Positions 33,188-43,861 of a stretch of 64,000 bases of DNA are shown here, piece after piece. How positions within the stretch are numbered: the first letter of the stretch is position 1; each line of letters opens with the position of its first letter. This stretch comes from Cordia subcordata. Lineage: Eukaryota > Streptophyta > Magnoliopsida > Boraginales > Cordiaceae. The position numbers and the translations under genes are program-made. The stretch spans positions 4,054,501 to 4,118,500 of the forward strand of contig JAPTOF010000005.1 of assembly GCA_028554755.1 (NCBI GenBank), given 5' to 3'. The notes below the pieces were generated by a model. That model ran no database searches. It saw only the letters and a program-made list of their open reading frames with translations, and was not told where the DNA came from.

Positions 33188-35876
33188 ATTTTTGGGTTTG
33201 AAGACTGTGAATTTTGGGGGCTTTAGTGGGGTAAGTGAGATTCCTTTTTCTTGATGAATCCCTTGTGTAATCCTTTGTGTGGCTCTATTTTTTGTTTTGT
33301 TCTCGATTCTCTTTCGTTTAATATGTCCTGAATACTTAAATGTGTAAACTTCATCTTGGGTATATTGTGCACAACAATGTCATGCTTATAGCTATCCTTG
33401 AAATATAAGACCATTATCTCACTTTGCCGACATCGTGCTAGAAATTTTGATGGTCAACCTCTTTTCCTTTCATTTCAGCTAGTGTTCGAGTCTTTTGCTC
33501 CCAGTGTTCATGTCTAAAAATATATTTTTATTACCTGATTTTGTTATTGTGATATCTTAATTTTTCTCTCAATCTTTCAATAAAACCAAGTTAGATATAT
33601 GATTCCTCCTCTTTTGATGTGTTAATCTTGAGTTAGTTGAATAGGATTGTTGCTGCCTTTATGACTCAAATGTCCACATTGTATCCTTCTATATCTTATC
33701 TTGGCTAATAAGATAAATATAATCATGTTATTCTTGCAAATCGTCTCTTTCGTGAGCTAAAGTTCAAAAACTTGAACTCACCCAAATTTATCACCTTCCC
33801 TCTCACTGACTTCTTATATTCTAATTTTTGTCCTTAGTTTTGCTTTGCATCCCATACAGCTTTGTAAATGTCGCATTCCCATTTTTTGTTCAAGTTCGAA
33901 TTTTAGTAATCTAGAGAATTTCGATAATCTAGAGTTATATCACCATCCACTTCTACTTTCTTGTATACTAGTTCCTATATATTTTTGTGATAGTTTGTTC
34001 TTAGTGTCATTTGTTTAATGTTACTCAATTTTTGGGATCAAAGTAATGTATTTCATGCCCTATAGATTTTCTACTCAAATCTATGTGCAAAACTAGCAAC
34101 CTTATTGATTATTAAGTGCTTTTTGCCCTTATTTTCCAAGGTCCTAAAAGTGTACTACCATTGGGTGTTAAACTCCATTGTTTTAGTTTATTCATCATTG
34201 GTAAATTGAGAAGTTCTACATTTGGTTTCTCATTCCTTCGGTTGTATTACAATGTAAATCCATTGTTGAATTCTTGAGTCACATGCCACCTATAAATGGT
34301 GTATATTTGAAATGAAGCCTATTAGTGACTGCTTCGCTTAAGTTTCATTTCTGGATCTCTCAATTTGTTAAGCTCTCTCTAATGCAAGGTTAATCCTATT
34401 ATAAGTCTTTGAATATATACTAGCTATTTTCATCCATCCACTGAACTTCCTTCTATGATTCCTTCCTTATGTTGGCCTTTGCCTTTTTACTTCATATCAT
34501 GTATTCGTACCATGTGTTGTGCTTAATTTAATCCTTGCGTATCGTGAGCTATGCATATGTGTATATGTGTAAAAGGTATACCTATCGCCTGGTAAGGCCA
34601 TGGTACTCACTCTTTGTTATATGTAATGCCTAGTAGGGACTTAGTACTTACTCTTTGTTATGTGTAATGCCTGGTGGAGGCTTAGTACTCATTCTTTGAC
34701 CGGTGCTGCACGGGTAAATATAGCTATGGCTTACAATCAACTCGCCATGTTGTCCATGGTTAGGCCACTTGTGTTCCCATCTATTGAATCTTATGCTTTG
34801 TTGTAATAAAACCATTTTTGGATCTCGTATGTTGTACATCTTTGTCGCCTTCAGATGTGTTTGCCTATCCTTATGACTAGCATTATTGACCTTGGCTATT
34901 CCATCTATATTCCATGTGTTTGACCTTGTGCATTATTTAGTTAAACCTCTACCTTCTTGTATTTTAAAATTGCACCTTCAGCAATGTGCCTTACCTATTC
35001 GTATAGCTAGAATTATATTTCACCCTTCGCTATTTTATTCACATGTTTATGTGCTTGAGCTTATATTATGTATCATCTACTTTGTCTAGTACCTTTATGA
35101 ATTGGTCATACATTGGATTTTCAATTATTCTACCTTGCGTCTTGTAAGGTTTAGTCCTCTATGCTTAGCCATTTGAGATATTACTACACCACCTCGTGAA
35201 TCTGTCTCATTAGACAAGTTTCATTTTATCCTACCAGTTATGTCATCTTTCTATTGAGCAAAGGCAATTCTGATACTTGCCTCCACAGTTAGCTCTTTCT
35301 TGACTTAATGATTTGTCTCACAAGTTTCCTTTATAGTTTTGAGTGCTCTATCAGTTATGTCTCTGGGCTTATTGGTAGGATCCTATGAACTTTGAAATTC
35401 CTTTGTGACTTGCTCTCAGTTTCAAATCCTTAAGTCTTGCTCACAATGCATTTTTCTTTTGGGGTTCTCACTTGCTGAGCATGTTTTTTGCTCGTTAAAT
35501 CTATTATGTGTTTCCTTTTGCAGAGAAGAAATGGTTAGCTTTGATGAGTAAAATAAGTGATGAGAGTCTCTAGATCATTAGATAGTGTCTAAGGAAGGTT
35601 GGGTCTTGCGAGCTGTATTTGGGATTATGATAGTTTTGAAGCTAGTACTTATGATATAATTTCTGTTTTGAGGATTGTATTTGGATAATAATTAATGACA
35701 AAATACAGTTCTTTTGTAGTTTTTATACTTGTGATAATGTTAGTTGTTTTGAAATCCATTTTGTAAATGATAAGAAATACTTGTGGATTTAGCCTTGCAG
35801 GCTTAAGAAGTAACCTTCTTAGGCTTGCGGCAATCATGCCATTATGTGTATTCGGTCGAATTTTTGGGGCATGACA
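33188..35876 (+). mobile_element. Insertion in the gypsy 5' LTR, probably a solo LTR
   Basis: About 2.7 kb of unrelated sequence separates the two parts of the gypsy 5' LTR. It has no coding motif. It ends GGTCGAATTTTTGGGGCATGACA, the style of Tekay/Del-type gypsy LTR ends, and contains tandem repeats typical of such long LTRs. The run TGTGTGGCTCTATTTTT occurs at the left junction and again near 33281. About 500 bp of the host LTR is missing at this place, so no target duplication can be checked. Confidence 0.5.
34606..34703. repeat. 41-bp tandem repeat, about 2.4 copies
   Basis: Units begin CTCACTCTTTGTTATATGTA (34606), CTTACTCTTTGTTATGTGTA (34647) and CTCATTCTTTG (34688), with AATGCCT and TTAGTA shared. 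Confidence 0.8.
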
Positions 35877-36367
35877 ATAGTAAAGGCATGAAAAACACAA
35901 TTAATTAATACAAATGTAGTTGTAACTAGGGCTCATGCAATTAGCATGAACTAAGGCTTGGGCGAGGCCACTAAAACGTGTCAAAACTTTGTCCATGTCC
36001 TTCTTTGGTTGCAAGCTCTGAATTTGCCTCCCGTTGCCCTCAGTTTTGCCTCGGTCACTCTTTCCTTCGCCAGGCCACTTCCAAATGCATCTTTCAAACC
36101 CTTGTTTAAGTCCCAAACACGTTAGGCTTTAATCCACATCCCAAATACAACCAATCAAAGTCCAATCATCTTTCTTAATCTCACCTAAAACAAGCAACAA
36201 ATGTGCATTAGTGTAGCATTCAAGTTCTAACCGCAACTATGAACATGCAAACCCTAACATGCACAAGTATAACCTGTATGCTGTACTAATACATTAAATG
36301 AAACTCAAAACACCTCAAAACAAGTATATACATGCAATGCATAATCACACACAAAACTAACACATCA
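35877..36367 (-). repeat. 5' LTR of the gypsy element, outer piece
   Basis: It resumes the LTR at AAAGGCATGAAAAACACAAT, as at 19339 in the 3' LTR, then skips about 660 bp (35985, matching 20095). It ends ACACATCA at 36367, the terminal TGATGTG of the minus strand. Confidence 0.82.
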
Positions 36368-36509
36368 TTATGTTCCTTCAACAAAACCAAGCATGAGAAA
36401 TAGAATGCAAGTAGTAGAATTGGCGAATGACGTGAAGCAAAATGATATTTATTGGCTAGGAATTCGAGATGCAATTACTTTAATTATTAGTTCTAATTCG
36501 TGTTTCTAG
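36368..36509 (+). pseudogene. PIF/Harbinger transposase remnant, last part
   Basis: It starts with the second TTATG copy and continues the frame of 18243-18715. It reads VPSTKPSMRNRMQVVELAND, then YWLGIRDAITLI, and stops at 36507-36509. Placed after the first part with one TTATG removed, the frame is uninterrupted, which shows that the gypsy element landed in this gene. Confidence 0.78.
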
Positions 36510-38537
36510 TTTTTTTTTTATTTGTAAGATAATGTATGAGATAGTTGAACTTTAACAATGTTTCAAATATTTTCACTTTGTGGATTTTTATATGGATTGC
36601 TAATTTATTTTATATATGCTAATTTTTATTAATTTTTATTTTCATTTATCTAATTTTACTAATTTTTATTAATTTTGAATTACAATTTGGATAGTCTTAT
36701 CACATTAACTAATGATATGTCTTTATTTTTATTAATTTTAATTAAATTTTTATTATTTTTTCAATTTTTATTAATTTTTACCAAATTTTATTAAACTTAA
36801 ATTATAATTTAAATAGTTTTATCAAGTTATTTTTTACATGTCCTTAAATTTTTTTATTAATTTTAAATTACGAATTCTATAATACATGTGGTATCGGATT
36901 GCATGTTCAATGCACAAAAAATGGAAGAATGTGGCAATAAGGCTATTTTTATATTACCCTAGGTTGGTCACAAAATTGATGAAGAGGTTAGGCTACAAGA
37001 GGAGGCCTGTTGATAATGAAATTATATTAAAAATGAAGGAATTTGGGTTAAAGAAGTAGAAGCTAGTTAGACCTCCCTTTGCAGCCAAAAACCAAATCGC
37101 TATTACGGAGATGTTTCACGTTCATCAACTATGCAACTAGTATGGCCACCACCAACATTACCTTCTTCCCCCGCCAATGTGGACATGCAAGCTATCCTAT
37201 CACAAATACAACAAATGAATGACTGAATGGATAGTTTGAATAGAAATTGCAATTTGATGAACTCAACTCACAATTGGAAGCTATAAGTGACCAAGTTCAG
37301 GCAAGTGGTGTCAGCCTCCAATCCTGAATAGTACTTTAAATAACATGGCTTATTATGATAAATAAAGTTTTAGTTATGGTTTATGGCTTTTGGATTATGG
37401 TTTCTTTTACATTTTGGACTTTGTTTTCTTGTACGTTTATTATGCTTTCGTGACAAATCATTTGTATTATGTTTTATGGTATTTGGATCTTGGACAATAT
37501 GTTTTACATTTGTGATGTATTTTGGGTGATATTTTTGGGTTTCTGATCATGAAAATTATGTTTTATATTTTGGATTATGTTTTACTATATCAATTTATGT
37601 TTCTATATTAATTTGCAGTTTTTTTTTTTTTTGCTATGTAAAAATGTAATGGGCTTAATTATAGGAATTTTTGCCACTTGCAGAACTGATTTTCATTAGA
37701 CTTCAATGGCTTCTTAGTAAAGAACCAATAAATTTTAGTAAAAAATCTATAGATTTTTGGAAAGAATCTACAAATTAGTGTAGAAAATCTACATATTAGT
37801 TAAAAAAGATACAAATTTTTGTAAAGAATGTAAAGAATTTTTGTTGAACTTATTGCCACTGCTATATTTTGATGATATAATTACAACTGTCTTTGTCTAA
37901 TAATTGTCCTTTTGAGTATAAAGTGTTTATAGCTGTCTTGGGAATATGAAGAAATGAACCACAAAAATGGATTCAGACTACTAAAGAATCCTAGAAAAGG
38001 TCCCTTTTTTTTCCAGATAAAAAAATCAAAAACAGAAATTAAATACTGACTCAGCAGATGACAGGACAAATAAAGCTGACATGGCAAACAACATGGCTAA
38101 TGATGTGGCTTGCTAATGTGGCAATGTTGATGTGGCACTTGGCCTCCTAACTACTGACGTGGCTCTAACTTGGTGGTGGTGTGGCTCTGACCTATCTGCT
38201 TGCATGGCGTTGATGTGATAGTGCCCTGTTTGGCTTTGTGCAAAAAATTTTAAAAAAATCAACAGAAAAGGCTTCATGTTTGATCGAAATGTGTGAGCAC
38301 GTGGAAGCTTCGGTTGGGATGTTCTTTGTATTGCTGAAATCTTCTCAAAACCCTTCTTACGCTGAGAGGGTGCATAAGGCTTTTTGGACTTTGGTGGTCA
38401 AAAAGTAATGAAAAAAGGCCAAAACAATACGTTGCTGTAACGAGAAAAACACAGTCAAAGTTGGAAAATCTTTGATCTTTTTGCAACTCAATTGATATGG
38501 TTTTGCTGGATAAGGACAGTGACATAGACTACTAGAA
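36510..38537. other. Gene-free; remains of the PIF element and retroelement leader
   Basis: 36520-36880 is AT-rich with repeated TTATTAATTTT. 36890-37330 has broken frames (for example NVDMQAILSQIQQMND) that I cannot assign. 37700-37840 repeats AAAGAATCTACAAATTAG-like units. 38050-38220 is dense in TGATGTGGC/TGACGTGGC motifs. 38230-38537 may be the leader of the LTR at 38555. Confidence 0.35.
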
Positions 38538-38900
38538 CCATAGTTCTGATATCATGTCAAAAAATAAGATTCAAAAACAAAGTATACTACAAAGTGAATT
38601 GATATATTTTTGAAAGAATAACATGTACACTTGTGTGACCTCCTTTTATAAGAGCCTAGTTACCCAAAATATGATAATATACAATTAATGATAATTTAGT
38701 AACTCACTCCTGAATTGATTTACACTACACAAAAAAGATAAGATACAAATAATATCACAAAATATCGTGAACAAATCTCTCCACTACACCCAAAGGTTCG
38801 AAGCTCATTATAGTTTGGTCTTTGGTCAAATGAAACTTCAAATAGTGACTTGTTATTAAGATTTGATGTGGTTGACTTGTTAATAAAATATACAACTCTT
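38538..38900 (-). repeat. Possible copia-type LTR with primer-binding site
   Basis: The minus strand reads TGATATCAGAACTATGG (38538-38554), similar to the initiator-Met primer-binding site, after an LTR end TTTTTTGACA at 38555. Within the putative LTR a TATA box, CTTATAAAAGG, lies near 38645-38660 on the same strand. The outer end was not located, so the right coordinate is a guess. Confidence 0.4.
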
Positions 38901-39299
38901 CAACATGCAATAGATCAAAATGCAGATGGCATTGAGGCTTGAGAGAATAAACTACGAAGTCGCCGCTTCGCTAGCCCCATTATTTGCGGCGTGTGAGTAG
39001 GGGATTTTAGATACTCAACCAAGATTTGACGACATTGTATTAGGCCCCTCTACATTCACCCTCCCCCATCAGAATAAAAGGTTTCTATTTTAAAGGGAAA
39101 ATAATATTTAACCAATGCACGAAACTGAAGGAAAACACTTAGACCATCAGATTTTAATTTGAGTGGATATAATCAAGACTGAAATGATCCAAAAAAATGA
39201 CATAATCTAAAGGTGCTGGATCCCAAACAACACTGTAATTGATTTGCAATGGCCGGGTGCTAGGAATAGTTGAAGTTCCAAAAGCCAATTTGTGGCTCT
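38901..39299. other. No feature seen
   Basis: No motif or repeat structure is supported here. It may be decayed pol of the copia element that follows. Confidence 0.25.
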
Positions 39300-39479
39300 A
39301 ATTACATGTGCATGAAACACGGTGATTTATTTCAGATGGAACAACTGGTAAAGAAAAGGTAGAACTAATGTTACAAAGAGTAGACTTTTGTGGGTGTCCA
39401 AGTTAACAGTGCCATATGTCCAGCGAGCTCTTTGCTGCTGCCGATGCTTGAGGTTGATTTGTTGAGGTTAGCCACTGAT

Positions 39480-40190
39480 ATATGATTGTTATTTAGAATT
39501 TGTTCGGCAAAATTAGCTATTTGAGTAGCTGATAATTGTTTGGGTAGTTGATAATTAATATATTTTAACTGATAATTGTTTAACTAGCTAATTAAACAAA
39601 ATGTATTCGGTAAAATTAACTATTGAATTAGCTGATAAATAAAAATGACGTAAAAGAACATTAATATCATGTTGTTGTAGTTGTTGTTGTTGAAATAAAT
39701 AATTTATTGCGTAGTTAGATTTTTTTTAAATAATATTTTAATATTAAATATAACTAATTTTTTAATAAGTATTTGTATCAATTCTATAAAAAATAATTTT
39801 AATCAAATATAAAATTTGTTTTGGTAAAAAATAAATAGACTAATAAAACTTTTAATTTTTAATATACATTGATATAGAAAGAAATGAAAATAAACTTTTA
39901 TTTTTTTTATTTATATTTTGTAGGAAAAGTAAAAATATAGAGATTTTTGAGAACTAGTAGAATCGCCCAAAAAAAAAAAGAAAGATTGGAATTGCTAAAA
40001 AAATATAAAAAGTTAAAATCTACTTAAAAAGAGAATATGTTTAGCTTCTTAAACACTAAAAACTAGCTAAGAAACTCTTTTATTAGACAAGAAAAAACTA
40101 GTGGTGGTAGTGTATAAGTCAAAACACTAAAAACTAATTAAAATTTTTTTTTTGTCTTGCCAAACGCGCACTTATGTGGCACACTAGGAC
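39480..40190. mobile_element. AT-rich insertion in the copia remnant, MITE-like
   Basis: This AT-rich block lies between the copia protease-side and pre-integrase pieces, which should be adjacent. Edges such as TTTGTTCGGCAAAATTAGC and CTTGCCAAACGCGCAC are partly complementary, and TTCGGTAAAATTAACTATTGA repeats the left edge inside. There is no coding frame and the target duplication is not clear. Confidence 0.45.
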
Positions 40191-40583
40191 CTCTTACGAG
40201 CTCAGTTCCTTGACAACAAAAAGGACGGATAAAATTCGATCGACACGCGATTTTGTTTGCAAAAATGTGAGATTGATATTAAAATTTTCTCTCTTGAAGG
40301 GGCAGAAAGCACATTTTGAAGCATAAAATTATGTTTAGAAGAGTAGATAGAACTTGAACCGGTATCCCTAATAGGAAGTCCACTACCATCACCAGTGGCT
40401 ACTCCATCTGCACCCCCATAATCCGAATGCATTGCGAGTGTGGTCCATTGGTTATCTGACTAGCCATGCCAATTGGAGTTTTGAGGATGAACACCAGGAG
40501 AGGAATATTGCTGACCATTACCGAGAAACCAATGGCCTTGAAAATCCTCGGAGTTGGCACTCTTATTTCTCCTATTGCTATTA

Positions 40584-40780
40584 GGCCTGTTTGGATCGGC
40601 ATCTTTAAAAGAAAAAAATATTTTTTTCCTGAAAAAATTATATTAAATTTGCAATAAATATTTGACTTGGTTTTCAAAAGAATTGAAACTTACAGCTTTT
40701 TTTAGAAGTTAGAATTTTTAACTTCTAAAAAAAACTTAAAAAAAAAACGCTTTTAAAAAAAGGCAATCCAAATGGGGCGA
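40584..40780. mobile_element. MITE family A copy inside copia gag
   Basis: It starts GGCCTGTTTGGATCGGC after TTA and ends GCAATCCAAATGGGGCGA before TTG, with mirror arms CTTTTTTTAGAAG. It separates copia gag (40790-41150) from the protease side. Ends and duplication are each off by about one base from the other copies. Confidence 0.6.
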
Positions 40781-41157
40781 TTGCCTCGCCACGACCTGCT
40801 CTGTTGTGGAAAACTTGAGCAGTGACGATCGAAGCTTCTCGTCGCGATTCGTCATGTTTAAGGAAAGCTTCATGAGCATTACACTTTTCATAGAGATCTT
40901 CAAAATTGATTGAAAAGTCTCGTGTCCGAATGGCAGCACTTATTTCTTTAAAGGAGTAGTTGATGACCCAGAAAGTACATCAATGACAATTTCGTCGTCA
41001 CTGGGTGGCGATCCAGCCGACGCAGATTCATTTGCGATGGATTTAATGGTTCGCGTGTATTCTGCAACTTATAAGTGATTATCTTGTGTTGTTTTCACAG
41101 TGTGTTTCTTAGGCCAAAATTTCTGGTCTTAAAAGTGTTGGCATTGGAGGAGATTAA

Positions 41158-41380
41158 GGCGCTGTTTGGATTTATTTTTTTAGGAAAAAATAATTTTTTT
41201 TGAAAAAATTATATTAAATTTGTAATAATTATTTGATTTGGATTCTAAAAAAGCTGAACTCTAAAGAAAGTTTAAATACAGTTTTTTTAGAAGTCAGAAT
41301 TTTCAACATTTCAAAAAATGTTATTTTTTTAAAATTGTTAAAAAAAAACGTTTTTAGAAAAAGTCAATCCAAACGGGCTC
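41158..41380. mobile_element. MITE family A copy, 223 bp
   Basis: It starts GGCGCTGTTTGGATTTA and ends AGTCAATCCAAACGGGCTC, flanked by TAA on both sides (41155-41157 and 41381-41383). It lies just upstream (minus sense) of the copia gag remnant. Confidence 0.75.
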
Positions 41381-43436
41381 TAAATTTTCCCATGTTTCTT
41401 GAGAAGATAGCATGAGGCAGAGAAAGGACAGATGCCTATCGGAGCTTTATTTGCTGGCTTGTGATATCATATTGTAAATAGGTTTAAGAAAGAAGCTCAA
41501 TCTCTTCTGTATATTTTGCTCAGGTATATGTAAATGATATAGATTATAAAAGATGTGATTAAGAGAAGAAATCTCCTAAGTGTATACTTGAATGCAACAA
41601 ACAGGTAGATTACATGAGAGCCATTTTGCTTATCATATAATTTGGTCAAGATTGGTGATTGGTTGTCACTTTTAGAGCTTCAATTAGTTAATTAAATCCA
41701 CAATTTTCTTTTTGGTGAATGATCCTCCATTTTCTTGCTAAGAGGAAAAACTCAAAATTAGGCCCCATGTGACTTTTTAAGAGTCCCCTCCTGTAATTTA
41801 TGATCATCTTATACCTGTGTTGCTCTCCTAAAAGGAAATGCAATTCGATAGGTTTTGGCAATGGGGTGCATAAAGAATCAGCCACAAACAAACAGAGTTT
41901 TATGCCTCTACAAGAGCAAAAAGTGTTTAGGCCCACCAAAAAAAGGTTTGCCTGGTCCACATTTATCCAGAAATGGGTTGCGGCAGCCGCGTCCTACTAG
42001 GATGATCCAATACAAACCTTTAGACGGAGGAAAAGTCGGCCTCTTTCTATCAACCACCACGACCTGTCGCCATAGGCTAATCATGTCAATGTCTCGCCGA
42101 TCCCGATTGCCTATTAGGCCAACTCCAATAACATTCATATGATCGCAATTCTTCTACAAAAAAGGTTAATCAAAGGAGAACCCCTTTTCCACCTGGTCAG
42201 AGGCCCCTTTACCAGGCGGGAGGTTAATCGAGGGATGTGTGCGAGTGGCAGCCCGACCAGGGAGAGGACCAACGGGCGTGGAAATCCAAAGAATGCATGA
42301 TATTTCGGTAAGATCGCCACCACACTGGCGATCCCGCAATTCTGGTTGTTATATTATTATTATAGGGAGACAAATAAAGAAGAAATGCTTTAACAAACTC
42401 TTATAATACTCCCTGTACTATGTTAACAACTTAACTGATTACCATATTTTGATCATCGATGCCAACGATAATTCTGAGCGCAACAGTAAGACTTGTTCGT
42501 AAAACTAATTTATTGAAAAATCAGCCATCAGCATGACAGAGAGCTATTCAATAAATTTGTTCGTAATATTATAATTTACAATATAAATATTTTAGAATTG
42601 TAAATTATAATTATCAATTTACAGTTATTACGCTGAACTTTTTTACAAGTAGTATATTCCTTTTAGGTTGCTTTTAGATCACGTAACTGAATTCGTTAAG
42701 GATATGGCCGAAAAAGAAAAATTATAAAATTAAATCATATCATTTGTGAACGCGGAGATATCTATTGCTAAATATTCTTTGTTTAATTCATTATCTGTTC
42801 TTTTAGGTCTCGTATTCATTGAATTGATTAATGACCTTTATCAATAAACTTTCATGTATAAGATGAGAAGAAAGTAACATCGTCTATGATCGTTTGGTCC
42901 TACAATTGATAGACATCGAGACCCTAGTTTATAATAAAAGTAATTGTGTTGAAGGAATTAATCATAAAATTAATTATTATAGAAAAGAAAAACTTGTTCA
43001 AAAGAAAATTTTGTGTTTGGGACATGATTAATCCTGTTTGTGTGGAAAATCTCCAACGTAGCAGATTCTACTTAATCAGAGTCTTGACAAAACTTTGATG
43101 TTAAGTGAAGTTGACATGACCAAGCCGTGGACCGTCCCGGCCATTTGATATCTATGCAAATTAACTTTGGGTGATTCTTTTTTTCTTTTTTTTTTTCCAA
43201 ATTAAGTCCAAGAACTTGTGCTGCTATTGTTTGTGTTTATTCCAATTGTTCAAACAAAAATGCACTACAATAGTTAATTCACATTGATTAAACAACGGAA
43301 TTGTCACATGAACAAGCAAATAGAGAACTTCACCTGACCATTTGTATCACTGTGATTAGTAGTCCCACAAAGAGACCACTATAACAATTCTTTTTGTCTA
43401 CAAAATGTGAATCTAATTGAAGAATCACACTAATCA
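41381..43436. other. Gene-free, with a GC-richer island
   Basis: 41465-41490 reads on the minus strand as TATGATATCACAAGCC, a possible worn copia primer-binding site. 41850-42340 is clearly richer in G+C than its surroundings and open in several frames on both strands. None of these frames shows a motif I recognise. 42360-43436 is AT-rich intergenic sequence. Confidence 0.35.
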
Positions 43437-43861
43437 TGTGTTTGGATTTAAGGGGGAGAGTTTAATAAAGGAAAGGAAAGGAAAGGAAAGAATTAATTCT
43501 TGTTTGGATTAAAAAAAATTTATAAAAGAAAGGTTAATAAAATATTGTAGTTTTCTTTTGTTTGGATTGAAAGGAAGTGGAAGAAAGGGATGAATTTATA
43601 TTTAAATGGACATTTATACTCTTCATTACTTTTATATTTAAACATAAAATAAAAGATAGAAAAGTCATTACAATTAAAAAAAAAATCATCTCCCTTCATT
43701 TCCCCCCAATTTGGGAGGATCAATATTAAAGTAAATGAGGGGATTAAACCACTCCTCTTTTAACACCATCTTTCCAAATCCTTTCTTCCCAAACAAGGGA
43801 AAGGATTCATTAATCCTTCCCAATCCATTCTTTTCCTCACATTCCCCTCGATCCAAACATA
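43437..43861. mobile_element. Fold-back / MITE-like element, about 425 bp
   Basis: The left edge GTGTTTGGATTTAAGGGGGA and right edge (complement ATGTTTGGATCGAGGGGAA) form inverted arms. Inner arms GGAAAGGAAAGGAAAG and CCTTTCTTCCC also pair. A second GTTTGGATT occurs inside at 43503 and 43560. The target duplication is not clear. Confidence 0.55.

Larger units (their letters stand above)
18716..36367 (-). mobile_element. Ty3/gypsy (Athila/Tat-like) element, pol deleted, with nested insertions
   Basis: The element lies on the minus strand: 5' LTR on the right (33079-33187 plus 35877-36367), primer-binding site, gag (30944-32781), then at 30943 a junction into the nested copia element, then the 3' non-coding region (20491-22069), polypurine tract and 3' LTR (18716-20490). 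No gypsy protease, reverse transcriptase or integrase remains. An exact 5-bp TTATG duplication and TGAT...ATCA LTR ends fix the outer borders. The lineage call rests on the gag type and the TTGGCGCC primer-binding site. Confidence 0.85.
39300..41150 (-). pseudogene. Third copia element: gag, protease and pre-integrase remnants
   Basis: 41110-40790 gives YTRTIKSIANESASAGSPPS, DDEIVIDVLSGSS and, in another frame, ISAAIRTRDFSINFEDLYEK and CNAHEAFLKHDESRREAS. This is the gag (UBN2) domain of the lineage with YLQxIKSIADEL and RxTPISFEELHEKL. 40432-40202 gives GDGSGLPIRDTGSSSIYS and ILISISHFCKQNRVSIEFYP, the stretch after the protease. 39470-39340 gives SLDIWHC, stop, LGHPQKSTL, the GAG-pre-integrase motif. 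Two insertions (39480-40190 and 40584-40780) split it. Frameshifts and stops are present, and integrase and reverse transcriptase were not found. Confidence 0.75.
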
